Assembly: GCA_963556195.1 (NCBI GenBank) | Contig: OY744532.1 | Span: 81,682,234 to 81,746,233 of the forward strand | DNA from: Sepiola atlantica | Taxonomy: Eukaryota; Mollusca; Cephalopoda; Sepiida; Sepiolidae | Direction of reading: 5' to 3' | DNA length: 64,000 nt | In this document: positions 24,440-35,164 of the stretch, piece by piece | Numbering within the stretch: the stretch's first letter is position 1 | Layout of the letters: each line of letters begins with the position of its first letter | The notes under the pieces: model-generated | What the model saw: the letters and a program-made list of their open reading frames with translations, nothing else | Told to the model about the DNA's origin: nothing | Databases searched by the model: none | Made by a program: the position numbers and the translations under genes

Positions 24440-24766
24440 TCAGCGACCCGTAGGAGTAACTTCTGAATCGTCTGAGGACATTTCTGCTTTTGAAATGTCT
24501 GAGGAGGTGTCCGCTTCCGAACTCGCGGCTTCATTCTCGTGAGGATCACTGGCGCCGCTCATTTATAGTTTAGTACCAGACGCCATATTAGTTTCTCCAG
24601 TGGTTGAATAGTCCGCCGCCAAAGCAGGGCGGGGATCGCGTATGTTACGTGAGATTCCATCAACCAGGACAGATTGCTGACTGACCATGCCAGTCACATA
24701 CTGGCAGGTGTCCCACGACTTTTCAGTACAAGGAATAACAGTATTTCTCGTAAGAACGGAACTCAT
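24440..24766 (-). CDS. candidate coding exon(s) of unknown function
   Basis: On the minus strand 24766-24563 is open (67 codons, ending NMASGTKL). A single TAA at 24565-24563 is immediately followed by ATG (24562) in the same frame, opening 40 more codons to a TGA at 24440. The second part is acidic and Ser-rich, starting MSGASDPHENEAASSEADTS. The 327 bp are clearly richer in G and C than the AT-rich flanks, which favours real or former coding sequence. No domain is recognised. It could be an exon with a premature stop, two adjacent small frames, or an old transposon piece. Upstream of 24766 the frame stays open for about 18 more codons. Confidence 0.3.
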
Positions 24767-25477
24767 ATTTCTAAATTCCGGAAAGAAATACCTAAACGCA
24801 AATGAAATATGTTTTGCTTATTGGATTAAACAATTATTAAATACATAAAAAATAACGACAGAAGGGATGCCCAGAGAGAAATAAAGTAAGTGAATACAAG
24901 ATGGACAGCCGGTTTGCCATCCACCACCTACTTCTCATATTCGCGCTTATGCTTGTCTGTTATGTCTGTTTAGGAGTGATTTTTTTTTTAACTATTTTGA
25001 AAAGTACTGTCAAGTTTCTTTTTCTAATCATAAAATAAAGGTCTAGGTGCTAGTTCCATATACGAGAATAGATAAACCAATGGCTTTAAAGAAGGCACGT
25101 TTCATCTTAGTAGGACGATTTCACTTCCAGGTGGCTGTTACCCTGTCCAGTCCAGCTAGGAATTAATTAGTAACTATATCAGAAAATTTAAAAAATGGCA
25201 GTGGCACCTACATTCCTTGTCATCACGGTAAGTGTTCGTAGATGATCTGAGAGGATAGAAAACAAACGAAGTGGAATAGCACCCTCCAGACTTCGACTAA
25301 AATGGTACAGAGTGTACCTGAATCATAAACTAAATACACTCAAATAAGCTCATATGGCTAGAATTTAATATTTTAACTTTATTCTTTAAAAATCTTCATC
25401 AGAAATGAGTGATGGATTTGTTTTTAAACATTTTGCATGAAATGAAACTGGAATGAAAGGCGTGAAAAGTAGAAAAG

Positions 25478-25482
<5 letters not shown>
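24767..25482. other. AT-rich DNA, nothing recognised
   Basis: No gene or repeat seen. ATCTTCATCAGAAATGAG near 25391-25408 is loosely similar to the CATCAGAGGA repeat core but too short to assign. Confidence 0.45.
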
Positions 25483-25525
<43 letters not shown>

Positions 25526-25543
25526 CGATAGAGAGAGAGAGAA
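25483..25543. repeat. (GATA)n-(GA)n microsatellite
   Basis: About four GATA units followed by an interrupted GA run. Confidence 0.95.
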
Positions 25544-25639
25544 GGTAAACAGAAAAAAACAACTGGATTTAAAGTAATCTTAAGACCTAGAACATCTATT
25601 TGATGAATGTCTAGTCATGAGTTTACGTCTTAAGATAAC

Positions 25640-25641
<2 letters not shown>

Positions 25642-25679
<38 letters not shown>
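25642..25679. repeat. (TA)n microsatellite
   Basis: About 19 TA units. A second, 20-bp TA run lies at 25821-25841. Confidence 0.95.
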
Positions 25680-25681
<2 letters not shown>

Positions 25682-26476
25682 CGAAACTATAGCATAGTAC
25701 AATTAGGACAGTAAAATTACAAAGTAATAATCAACCATTAATTTATTATGAACGGTTTAAAGAAATTGTTTTGCAAATTAGTCATTCAAAGAACCGTCTT
25801 TGAATCGTTAATATGCACTAATATATATATATATATATATACACACAATTTTAAATATGATGTTGTATTATAGATTTAAATAATACTACTCATTTTTTTG
25901 ATATAGGAGTGTGAAATGAAAAAAAAACACACATTCGCATTAATTAATTTAGAACATTAACTAAAAGATTGATCGGATAACATAATAACTTGACCTGTTA
26001 AATATGATTCATGAAATAATATTAATAAATAAGGGTTGTAAATAATTATTAAGAAAGGTTAATCAGATAATATAGAATGTTTAATTCTAATGTTTCATTC
26101 GCTGGGATCCATAGTGTCTCCCAGAAATTATGACAAAATAGGTTAGAAATTACATTGTATGCATACAATGTAACTATTAGTAAATATTTTATGGTCAACC
26201 AAAATAGTTTGATTTTAAAATTGCAAAGGCTAGTAGTTCCTGGAAAAAGCTATTAGAGTAGACAGTGTTGCTTCATCTGGGGAGCGCGGCAGGTTAGGTA
26301 TGGGATTCAACTGATTGTAAGGTTGCTCGGGTATGTAGTTACGTCGAGGAGGCACAAGTGCAGAAGAATAGTTGCAACACTTCCCATTAAAGTACTTGTA
26401 AAACAATCACAATTATGCAACATTGAAGGAATGACACAGGGGGCAGCTTGGTCAATAATGTAGTACTCATGAGATT
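25680..26476. other. AT-rich DNA, nothing recognised
   Basis: No coding motif, RNA gene or shared repeat was noticed. Confidence 0.5.
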
Positions 26477-26725
26477 TCAGGTTCTTTTTCGGACACTGTC
26501 TGAGTAAGAAAAATTATTAGTCTCCTTACAAGCCCTTATTTCAAAACAGCACTTCATTAATTTGGATGTTTTAAAAAGATATAAGATACGGATAGCCGTG
26601 AGAATATTTATATCACTGTAGAGGGAGCCTACCCTATTTGCAGCAGCCTGTGCAATGATCTGTATGTATTTGTTCCAATTCATTTTACCTACAAATGTTA
26701 AGCTGGCGAGTTTGGATGACGACTC
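26477..26725 (-). pseudogene. LINE reverse transcriptase fragment, same family as 44 kb
   Basis: The minus frame reads FVGKMNWNKYIQIIAQAAAN and RVGSLY. The 44-kb LINE relic has FKGYMNWNKCITYIVKTAAK then NVIPLY at the same place. Further on, ILYLFK matches ILYPYK of the 44-kb copy. In these LINEs the block lies between the RT active site and the C-terminus. Only about 80 codons survive, with no 5' or 3' ends. Confidence 0.6.
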
Positions 26726-28004
26726 TCAGGTTATATTCCATTAGCATAGGAGTCGGTGATGCCAAAGTTTTTTTTATAATTTTTAAAAGAACATAGCTTT
26801 AGATGTTAACATCCTTTCATGCTGTTATTCCAGTACAGACTATACGTCATTTTACAGAGATTCAGCCATTGCCTTGGATATGTGTACGTTAGTTTTTTAT
26901 AACATTAAGTACATTATTTTACAGGAATATATTCCAATGATATTTCTAGATTAATTTTTTCAAAACTTAACTTTGAAATGTGAACTTGATAACGTTTCCT
27001 AAACTGGATATACAACAACACTGAATAAGGAGAAAGAGCAAAAAGAACCAAAATAGACAGTACGCAATACTCTCTCAAAATATATATTAAAATACTCATG
27101 AACAATGCCAATAACTATTACATTATGAATTATTGTATTTTATGTTAAAAAGGTTGATACGTTTCTCAACGATATGTTAAGTGGTGCACTGCTTTTATTG
27201 CGATATTTTAAATGTTGGTGATGAAGTAGTTTTTTTATAACAGTAGTTTTTCTCGTTCGCCTATACTTTTAGTATTGCACAAGTATTTTATGTAACGAAA
27301 GGTTATAGGTTCAAGCCGAGAGATATGACAATGCGAAAAGACAAAAGAAAATCAGACGATGAATTACGTCATCGACGAAAGACTAATATATCTTAAATCA
27401 TTACTCAATTAGTTACGTGAAAGAAATGAAAACAAACGTTTATATGGAACTTTAGGAAGAACAAATATGCGTACGTCATGTTCTTCCCTGCTTACTTTGG
27501 GGTTTAATATATTGGAGGTGATTTCGTTAGTTTCGCTAGAATAAGTTCTTGCCTTGATGTGGGTTACTTTCAGTTGCTCCTGTAATTCGAACTTTACCTC
27601 GCTCAGAGTGAAAAAAAAAATCAACGTATAAGGAACACATTTTTTTATCATAAGCTTTGCTGAAGCAAATTTGCTATTTTCTAAGAATTGTTTCAACATG
27701 GGATAAAAAGCACACAATTAAACATCCAGTCAAGTGAACAACATATAGCGAGTATAAACTATGAGGTACTACAAATCACCTGATCATATGGGTTTGCAAA
27801 GGGAGTCCTGCAATGCATTTTACAGAGAGGGCGAAGGAAGAACAGACAAAGTAAGAGGTCGGAAGACAACATCCGGTAGTAGGCCAGGCTGGCGCTGAAT
27901 AACATGCCCCGGAAAACTTGAAATAAATGAGTTGGAGAAAACTAATTGGCAGGTGATTTTTGGTGCGTCAACGGTAATTCAGGCAAAGTGATAGGTACAG
28001 TAAT
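26726..28004. other. AT-rich DNA, nothing recognised
   Basis: A 102-codon minus frame at 27409-27717 has no recognisable motif. A GC-richer patch at 27780-27920 is also unidentified. Confidence 0.45.
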
Positions 28005-28026
28005 GATTACTACTACTATTACAACA

Positions 28027-28057
<31 letters not shown>
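28005..28057. repeat. (ACT)n trinucleotide repeat
   Basis: About 16 units with interruptions. The Thr-run and Val-run frames on the two strands are artefacts. Confidence 0.95.
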
Positions 28058-28058
<1 letters not shown>

Positions 28059-28738
28059 ATATTTTGCATTATTATCATCATCATTCATGAACAAAACCTG
28101 TATTTTACCTCTTTTATCAGACGTTTTCAAATTGAAAACTTTTGTCGCCCTATTGATAAAGCACTGATACATATTCAAGTGTTTGCAATGATTACCATTT
28201 CAAGTCGTTGTTAAGAAAGCGACTTCTTATAATTAAAGTATTGCTCTATCTTTAAATTCTAACATTTTGAGGTATATATTATTACATCTCTCTCTCTCTC
28301 TCGCTCTCTCTCACTCTGTCAACTCGTGCATTACAATTTAAATATACTATAGCTCTCTCCTACTCCATAATTCCGAAGTAATTATTTGGTGCTAAGCTTT
28401 ACAACTATTATTTAATTACCTTTCCTCCAAATATATACTAAATCTTTCCAACCACATATAATATGCAAAGTAAAGAAGACGAAAGATAAAATGGGATTGC
28501 ATTTATTAGACAAATATATTTATCTTAAAACATCATCGGTAAAATATAATACTGATTAAAATATTATTTAGTTCATGTTATTATACTTAAAAATGTGCAT
28601 TTAATGTACTTTTAAAGATTTATATTTATAGTAAAAGATAAATCAATGTAATGGGTAGAATATTACACAACAATCACTCACGCACCTTAATATATCACGA
28701 TGCTTTAGTCAAGTGTACAGAATAATACCCAAGAATAC

Positions 28739-28785
<47 letters not shown>

Positions 28786-29056
28786 CTTTATGACAATATA
28801 TGAATTGGCATATACAACCAGTACCTCTTTATGTTGCAGTCCCTTGTGAACAATCAGCTCGACGGTTATCGAGCAGTAACAACACAGTATATAAGTAATT
28901 TTATATTACAATAGCTATGTTTTTATTTTTTTTTTTTTTTCACATTTATAAATAACATAACATTTTTGTGAGATGTATTTTTTACGGTGCCTTTCTTTGA
29001 CGTTTGACTATAGTTAGCAAAAAATAAGAACCTGACTCATACACGCAAACACACAG

Positions 29057-29059
<3 letters not shown>
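28058..29059. other. AT-rich DNA with short simple repeats
   Basis: CT run at 28286-28320, (TA)n at 28740-28782 and a 17-nt T-run near 28923-28940. No gene seen. Confidence 0.55.

Positions 29060-29104
<45 letters not shown>
29060..29104. repeat. (CA)n-(TA)n microsatellite
   Basis: A short CA block followed by TA with one G interruption. Confidence 0.9.
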
Positions 29105-29105
<1 letters not shown>

Positions 29106-29119
29106 AATTACATAAAAAT

Positions 29120-29320
29120 AATTACATAAAAATACATTAATTATTTAGGTTATAAAAAAGTACATATTTCTAGACAAGGCGTATTGGTCCAATGGTAAAG
29201 TCGCTGGACTATAGACTGAATATCGAAGGTTCGATATTGTATAAATAAGCCAGGCTGATGACGGCTGTGAGCCAGAAACACGTGTTCATTTATTATTTTG
29301 ATGTACGTATAAAATTAATG
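29120..29320 (+). mobile_element. tRNA-headed SINE, copy 1
   Basis: An RNA polymerase III A-box-like TGGTCCAATGG (29185-29195) and B-box-like GGTTCGAT (29228-29235) are spaced as in a tRNA, so the head derives from a tRNA gene. A core follows, reading GCTGATGACGGCTGTGAGCC then AGAAACACGTGTTCAT, that is nearly identical in the copies at 29.5 and 33.7 kb. A shared leader (AAATACATTAAT…TTTCTAGACA) precedes the head. Central domains shared among cephalopod SINEs are known; whether this is one of them needs a library comparison. Confidence 0.85.
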
Positions 29321-29445
29321 AAATAAATATATATATTTAAAAAACGATACGTTTTATAGGTAATTTTCTGCATCTTCATCACTTAGGAAGTGCGGTTATC
29401 AACATAATAGTAAGCTAAAAAAAACGCTGCTATCAGCAATAAAAA

Positions 29446-29646
29446 TAATTACATTAAAATACATTGAATATTAAGGTGATAGCAATCGTAAACATTTCTA
29501 GACAGGGCGTATTGGTCCAATGGAAGACGCTACACTATAGACATAAATATAGAAAGGTCGATCCTTTTTCTAAGTTAGCCATGCTGATGACGGCTGTGAG
29601 CCAGAAACACACGTCCATGGATTATTTTTATGTACGTATAAAATAA

Positions 29647-29650
<4 letters not shown>
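29446..29650 (+). mobile_element. tRNA-headed SINE, copy 2
   Basis: Same leader (AATACATTGAATATTAAGGT), A-box region TGGTCCAATGG (29514-29524), a damaged B box (GGTCGATCC) and the core GCTGATGACGGCTGTGAGCC. It lies 330 bp from copy 1 in the same orientation and runs directly into a (TA)n tract. Confidence 0.85.
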
Positions 29651-29651
<1 letters not shown>

Positions 29652-29689
<38 letters not shown>

Positions 29690-29748
29690 CTTTTATATAT
29701 ATATATACATATATATATATATAAGCTTATATATATATATATATATAC

Positions 29749-29794
<46 letters not shown>
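29652..29794. repeat. (TA)n tract with AGCTTA and ACAT interruptions
   Basis: The TA tract contains two TATAAGCTTATA/TATAAGCTTTTATA motifs. It follows the tail of the SINE. Confidence 0.95.
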
Positions 29795-29798
<4 letters not shown>

Positions 29799-30043
29799 AC
29801 ACACATAAATATATGTAAATATGTATACAATAACATTTAATATAAACAGATGAAATAGTAATAAGTATAGACATAAACATAAGAACTATAAAAAGATGAT
29901 ACATAAACATATACAAATCAGAGCCACTATGTATTTAAAGAAATATGCAAAGGTTTATCCGTCGCGTTTCACAGGACCGATATCACAAGGTAAGCGATCT
30001 CCCCTCTGTATCTATCTGTCTCTCGCTTCTATCTGCCTATGGC

Positions 30044-30046
<3 letters not shown>
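29795..30046. other. AT-rich spacer, nothing recognised
   Basis: No gene or repeat match noticed. Confidence 0.5.

Positions 30047-30118
<72 letters not shown>
30047..30118. repeat. (TA)n microsatellite
   Basis: About 35 TA units. Confidence 0.97.
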
Positions 30119-30122
<4 letters not shown>

Positions 30123-30127
30123 GTATG

Positions 30128-30202
30128 TATCTGAACACATAAAAAACATCCTTTTTGGTTTTTCCTGTTTCATTTCCCATTACGTCGGATACCTTCAACC
30201 TT

Positions 30203-30206
<4 letters not shown>
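30128..30206 (-). repeat. dispersed repeat, inverted copy of 7621-7719
   Basis: CATCCTTTTTGGTTTTTCCT, TTTCATTTCC and TTACGTCGG are the reverse complement of the 7.6-kb copy. It is bracketed by (TA)n on both sides. Confidence 0.75.

Positions 30207-30278
<72 letters not shown>
30207..30278. repeat. (TA)n microsatellite
   Basis: About 35 TA units. Confidence 0.97.
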
Positions 30279-30282
<4 letters not shown>

Positions 30283-30551
30283 CTTGGTTTGCTGCTGTGT
30301 TTTTAGTGCGTATTCCCATTGTTAATTGGGTTTAAATGTGTAGAGAAATAGATACAATAATATATAAGAATCTAAGTCTCAATAAACATATAAAAAATAG
30401 AAAGCTAATGACAGGTTTCAATGACATTGACGCGTTGGTATGCGAGTTAAACGATAAAATACACGGTTGATAACTTATAAATGTAATTTTCCTGTCAGGC
30501 GAGACAAGTTTTATTTTTCAGCAGATATCCATATCTTCTTATAGCAACGAT

Positions 30552-30561
30552 TATATATATG

Positions 30562-30637
<76 letters not shown>
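30552..30637. repeat. (TA)n microsatellite
   Basis: About 40 TA units after a short TATG-containing start. Confidence 0.97.
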
Positions 30638-30638
<1 letters not shown>

Positions 30639-31132
30639 ATATGTGTGTTTTACAGTACAAACAACTATTCATGAATAAATTACAACAAAACTGAAATCAT
30701 TCAAGACAGTAATAATATGTTAGCCTTAAATTATCTCTTAAGCCCGAGATAAAATAATTATATTTTATTCATCTTTGTCTCTCTTCATATACGCTTATAT
30801 GTGTATGTACATACTTATTTTATATTAATTATGTGTTTGTTTAAAGTACATGTGCAGAATACTTCCGTGGAAAATAAAATTTAGTTATGTGCTTTTATGT
30901 TGTGTAAGACAACTGCTGAATTGGGGCAATCGGAGCGGTCAGCGCATGTGCATCTGTACGACCGCGTTTAAAGTCAGTATACAACATCTTAACCGTTGTG
31001 AAGTAAGTACAAAGTCCGAATAGCACCTATCAAGCCATGTCCCTTCGTGGGTAGTATTTTCTCATCAGCAAGCAATGCTTTAACACACGAAATTTCGATT
31101 TTCATTATTCTGAAAATTAACAAGAGTATGGA
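30638..31132. other. AT-rich DNA, nothing recognised
   Basis: A GC-richer patch at 30915-31050 has no open frame or motif that I recognise. Confidence 0.5.
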
Positions 31133-31463
31133 TTTGCTCCTCCCCAGGAGTTAGGCACAAGGCCAGTTTTCATCTTACTCCCACAGGTAAGATGTGACCC
31201 AAGGTCGGGCCGGGAAAGTTAGGTCTAAAAATTGCCTGGGCAGCCCCGTCGGCATTCCCCAGTAGAGGCGCCTCAAACCATAAGCAATACACTTACTCCT
31301 CCCCAAAGAGGGGAGGCAAAGCCTAGGAAGGTGGACCTCTCAGAACTGCACAGGACAGACCCATTGAGCGGCGTAAATCAAGACCCGAAGGCCAAAACAA
31401 CACTAGTATGGGGTGCAGTAACTATCGGAACAGATACTACCCTTTGATCATAGCCAAAAGGCC
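31133..31463 (-). mobile_element. U2-snRNA-headed SINE, copy 1
   Basis: Read on the minus strand the element starts at 31463 with GGCCTTTTGGCTATGATCAA followed by AGGGTAGTATCTGTTC. This aligns with the 5' region of U2 snRNA (CGGCCUUUUGGCU-AGAUCAA-GUGUAGUAUCUGUUC), including the GUAGUA branch-point-pairing segment, with a few changes. A GC-rich body follows (CTGTGCAG…GCTTTGCCTCCCC…ATGCCGACGGGGCTGCCCAG) and ends in ACTCCTGGGGAGGAG near 31133. The body recurs at 32.6, 40.1-40.8 and 49.5 kb. The 71-codon + frame inside is not a gene. Mobilisation would depend on a LINE; the partner is unknown. Confidence 0.8.
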
Positions 31464-31604
31464 AACAATTGAATCACTGTAATTTGTAAAGTAAACATTT
31501 TATACAGCTAAAGTGTTGGCAGGTGCTATTTGAAAGTTAATACCTTATATGAATTTTTCATGTGTGGCCACATCTATACGCCAACACAGATTAAAAACTA
31601 TGTT

Positions 31605-31607
<3 letters not shown>

Positions 31608-31647
<40 letters not shown>

Positions 31648-31684
31648 CCTATATATATATATATATATATATACATATATACAA

Positions 31685-31744
<60 letters not shown>

Positions 31745-31772
31745 GTATATATATATATTTACACACATATAT
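31608..31772. repeat. (TA)n tract with (CA)n and TACC interruptions
   Basis: TA blocks separated by ATACCTATA and an ACACACAC run. Confidence 0.95.
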
Positions 31773-31821
31773 ATATATACCAATACTTTTAATAAATACA
31801 TATCAAATATTTTTCCATAGA

Positions 31822-31965
31822 CACACTAGTGGTTCTTGCTTTAACAATCATCAGTCTAGGAGATATGATAACAACTGCGGGTCGAAAAAGTCGATCCCTG
31901 TCACAAAGTAACAACTGACTCTGCAGTCCGGCATCCTTCCGCACAGCCACTAAAAATTACCGCGA
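31822..31965 (-). mobile_element. second tRNA-headed SINE family, copy 1
   Basis: On the minus strand an A-box-like TGGCTGTGCGG (31949-31939) and B-box-like AGGGATCGACT (31899-31889) are spaced as in a tRNA. A tail follows (CGACCCGCAGTTGTTATCAT, CTGATGATTG) that is matched at 32155-32250. The head differs from the SINE family at 29 kb. Confidence 0.65.
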
Positions 31966-32154
31966 GGAATGAAATAAATTAAGATGTATATTGTCAAAAG
32001 AACGTAATTAGGCTTACACGCACGACCTAAGAATATTGTGTTATTCTAAAGTTAACTGCGCATTTAGTTCTCATTAAAGATTCCCAAGTACTATTTTCCT
32101 TAATGAAAAGGTTTAACAGTTTGTGCAATAAATAAATATTACTTTGTTTACTTA
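31966..32154. other. AT-rich spacer
   Basis: Nothing recognised. Confidence 0.5.
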
Positions 32155-32250
32155 GACACTCTATTGTTCTTTGATTTCTCAGTCATCAGGGCAGGAGAGA
32201 TGATAATTACTGCTGGTCGAAGGATTCGAACCCGGAGACAAAGTCAGCGC
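32155..32250 (-). mobile_element. second tRNA-headed SINE family, 5'-truncated copy 2
   Basis: The minus strand carries a near-consensus B box, GGTTCGAATCC (32232-32222), followed by CGACCAGCAGTAATTATCAT and CTGATGACTGAG, matching the tail of the 31.8-kb copy. The A box would lie where a (CT)n run now begins, so no tRNA gene is present. Confidence 0.65.
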
Positions 32251-32267
32251 TGTCTCTCTTTCTATTT

Positions 32268-32289
32268 CCTTCTCCTCTCTCCCTCTCTC

Positions 32290-32328
<39 letters not shown>

Positions 32329-32330
32329 AA
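32268..32330. repeat. (CT)n microsatellite
   Basis: Interrupted CT/CCCT run of about 60 bp. Confidence 0.95.
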
Positions 32331-32566
32331 TATTTTAGCTATTTTGCTATATGATACGTAATATATTAATGGATGTTGACGGTTAAAATACATGCCGGTA
32401 TGGGATACAACTAGCAGGTGTTTCGCTATAAGAGTATAGAGACATGTATACGAAGATAGATGTTGTGTAGTTTATTTACACGTGATGTTAAACGTCAGGT
32501 TGATTGGAAATGTGCACTTAAGAGTAGAAGAACACTACGTTTCCAGCCCTGTGCTCCACTGGTATT

Positions 32567-32905
32567 GATTTACTCCTCTCCAGGAGTTAGGTACAAGGCC
32601 AGTTTTTATCTTACTCCCACAAGTAAGATATGACCCAAGGTCGGGTCGGGAAAGTGGGGTTTAAAAATTGCCTGGGCAGCCCCGTCGGCATTCCCCGGTA
32701 GGGACGCCTCAGACAGTAAGCTATAACCTTACTCCTTCCCAAAGAGGGGAGGCAAAGCCTGGGAGGGTGGACCTCCTAGAACTGCACAGGACAGATCCAT
32801 TGACCGGCGTAAGTCAAGCCCCGAAGGACAAGACAATACTAGTCTATGGGGTGCAGTATCCATCGGAACAGATACTACACTTTGATCTAAGCCAAAAGGT
32901 ACGCG
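32567..32905 (-). mobile_element. U2-snRNA-headed SINE, copy 2
   Basis: The minus strand begins CCTTTTGGCTTAGATCAAAG then TGTAGTATCTGTTC (32899-32866). This is a better U2 match than copy 1: against the vertebrate U2 start it has one substitution and one extra A. The body has the same order of blocks as copy 1: GCACCCCATAGACTAGTATT, TGTCCTGTGCAGTTCTAG, TTTGCCTCCCCTCTTTGGG, ATGCCGACGGGGCTGCCCAG, TTACTTGTGGGAGTAAGAT, and an end at ACTCCTGGAGAGGAG. The two copies are 1435 bp apart in the same orientation. The 84-codon + frame is not a gene. Confidence 0.85.
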
Positions 32906-33552
32906 GATGTGGCATATTGTAGAAGGAATCGGGTCTATTTTGTCTGACCCACCAAAAGGCAGTTAACATTTTGGAGCACTGCTTCCTCCCTTTTTTTAAT
33001 GCGCTGTTTTATGTTTTATATGTATAATATTCACAATCCATAAACCCTCAATAGATTTGAAAAGAATAGTTACATTTGTTAATGCTTTTCTTAAAAACAT
33101 GTACTTTAAAACGGATAATGAGAAGAAGCAAAAAACGACGAATAGAATAGGAGCTGAAAAGCTTGGCTGTCTCATCAAAACCGAAACACGACCAATGAAA
33201 TCATTCGACGCGGAGATAAAAAAAAAACAACGCATTGTATATTGGTTTTATATACTGCTAAGAAATCATGAGAGGCATATAATTATGCATGTTCTACAAT
33301 GACCCTCAAATTATTGTTTGATTGTTACAGTTAATAAAATGTATTAAAAAACAAGGTGTTGACACGCGTTATTTTCTACGTATTATAAAATTATCTTTTA
33401 TGGTGCACTTTTTTTCTGCTAAGAAATTACGCAGATCAATATTTTGATACCTAGCATGATATACTCTAGAAAACACGTTTCTATCCATAGGCTAATATCC
33501 ACTGCCACATACATTAGTGCAATATGTATATCTGAACAGCTGCCCTTATCCC

Positions 33553-33554
<2 letters not shown>
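32906..33554. other. AT-rich DNA, nothing recognised
   Basis: Two opposed frames (32996-33235 and 33057-33302) overlap one another and carry no motif. Confidence 0.5.

Positions 33555-33613
<59 letters not shown>
33555..33613. repeat. (TA)n microsatellite
   Basis: About 29 TA units. Confidence 0.97.
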
Positions 33614-33618
<5 letters not shown>

Positions 33619-33815
33619 TAATCCATGGGCACGTGTTTCTAGCTCACAGCCGTCATCAGCATGGCTAACTTACACAAAGACCGCACCCTCGACGTTGATG
33701 TCTATAGTCCAGCGTTCTACCACTGGGCCAAGACGCTCTGTGTAGTATTTTTTACGGTTTTTTATCACCCAAGTATTTAATGTATTTCTATGTAATTATT
33801 TTTATAGGTGATGTT
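33614..33815 (-). mobile_element. tRNA-headed SINE, copy 3
   Basis: Minus-strand copy of the 29-kb SINE: leader ATACATTAAATACTTGGGTG, A-box-like TGGCCCAGTGG, GAACGCTGGACTATAGACAT, a degenerate B box and the conserved core GCTGATGACGGCTGTGAGCT. Its end abuts (TA)n. The leader sequence recurs alone at about 34005-34034, so a further fragment lies there. Confidence 0.85.
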
Positions 33816-33924
33816 CAGCTGGTTATTGAGATTACTATTGTATCAATTGTTTCACTTGCTAAGTGATTAAGATGTCGACACATGCATTATTAGTCGTCCT
33901 AAACCGCAAAGGCCGTATTTTTCG

Positions 33925-33928
<4 letters not shown>

Positions 33929-33971
<43 letters not shown>

Positions 33972-34034
33972 TTTAATAGTTAGCTAAATAACAACGAACT
34001 GAAAATCACCTATAAAATAATTACATTGAAATAC

Positions 34035-34101
<67 letters not shown>
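33929..34101. repeat. two (TA)n tracts with a SINE-leader fragment between
   Basis: TA tracts at 33929-33966 and 34037-34101. Between them CACCTATAAAATAATTACAT and TGAAATACATT repeat the SINE leader. Confidence 0.9.
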
Positions 34102-34104
<3 letters not shown>

Positions 34105-35164
34105 GACTAAAAGGTACACTTTTAGAGAGTTGGACCTATTGAGAAATAAGGAAAGCTCAATATACTGGATAGAGCAGAAATATGGTACGTCAATGAAAAT
34201 TAATAAGACCTGCAAATGGAAGCAAATCGATATCTTCAGTTGTTCAAAACGAGGAGCAGTTTAGTTAATAAAAAACATTTATTTTTCTTCTCTTTCATTC
34301 CTTAAACCAGGCTTTTCAAAGATTAAAATCTTATCATCAGAGGAAAAATTATGATTGATAATTTGACAGGATAGGACTGGCAAAGTTTCAAATTTGAAAG
34401 AAGTTATTTTTTATTACTTTTCATCTTCACTTTTATCTTCTGCCCCTCTTTTTCTGCCTAAATATCATTTTGATTTGAATCCCTTAACCACCCCCACCTG
34501 TTAGCTTACACTCTATTTTCGATCGTCTTTCTTTCTTTTTTTCTTTTTCTTTTTTTCTTTTTTATTCTTTTCTTCTTTTTTTCTTCTTTTCCTTTTCTTT
34601 TACTCTCTCTCTTCCCTTTCTTTTTCTTTTCCTTTGCTTTATGCTATCCCACAATTCCCAAGTAATTTTAATACATTGCAACAATTCGTTTTTGATTCCA
34701 TTGAGACTTTTGTCGTTTTTTTTGCCTTGGAATACGCTTAACTGAAAACAAGAAGAATATTGTTTTCCTTGACATGGCCATTTTTATTTGATCCCTCTCC
34801 GAGGACAACAGACCTGAGTGGAATCGTCGTCGTGGGATTTTTATACAGATTCCTCTGGATTTACCAATATTTCTGAGCCCCACGTTTTTTTGGATTTCGT
34901 TATTGGTGATTCCCATGCCCGTTTGAACTTAAAAATAAAAAAAAAACTCTTTACAATTTGAACATTTGACAGTCCTATCTTGTGAACTTATCAATCATAA
35001 TTATTCCTCTGATGATAAGATTTTAATCTTTGAAAAGCCTGGTTTAAGGAATGAAAGAGAAGAAAAATGAAATGTTTTTTATTAACTAAACTGCTCCGTG
35101 TTTTGAACAACTAAAGATATCGATTTGCTTCCATTTGCAGGTCTTATTAATTTTCATTGACGTA

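Noticed and set aside
27942..28178. Thr-rich and Val-rich frames on opposite strands
   Set aside because: Both arise from the (ACT)n repeat at 28005-28057.
32222..32232. A tRNA gene suggested by the perfect B-box GGTTCGAATCC
   Set aside because: No A box or cloverleaf arms can be placed around it; the flanks match another SINE copy.
32866..32899. A genuine U2 snRNA gene
   Set aside because: Only about 35 nt match U2, the rest of the RNA (Sm site and 3' stem-loops) is absent, and a repeated unrelated body follows. It is a SINE head.
31232..32922. Similar open frames starting MPGQPRRHSPV at 31232 and 32668
   Set aside because: Both lie antisense inside the U2-headed SINE copies; their similarity reflects the repeat, not a gene family.
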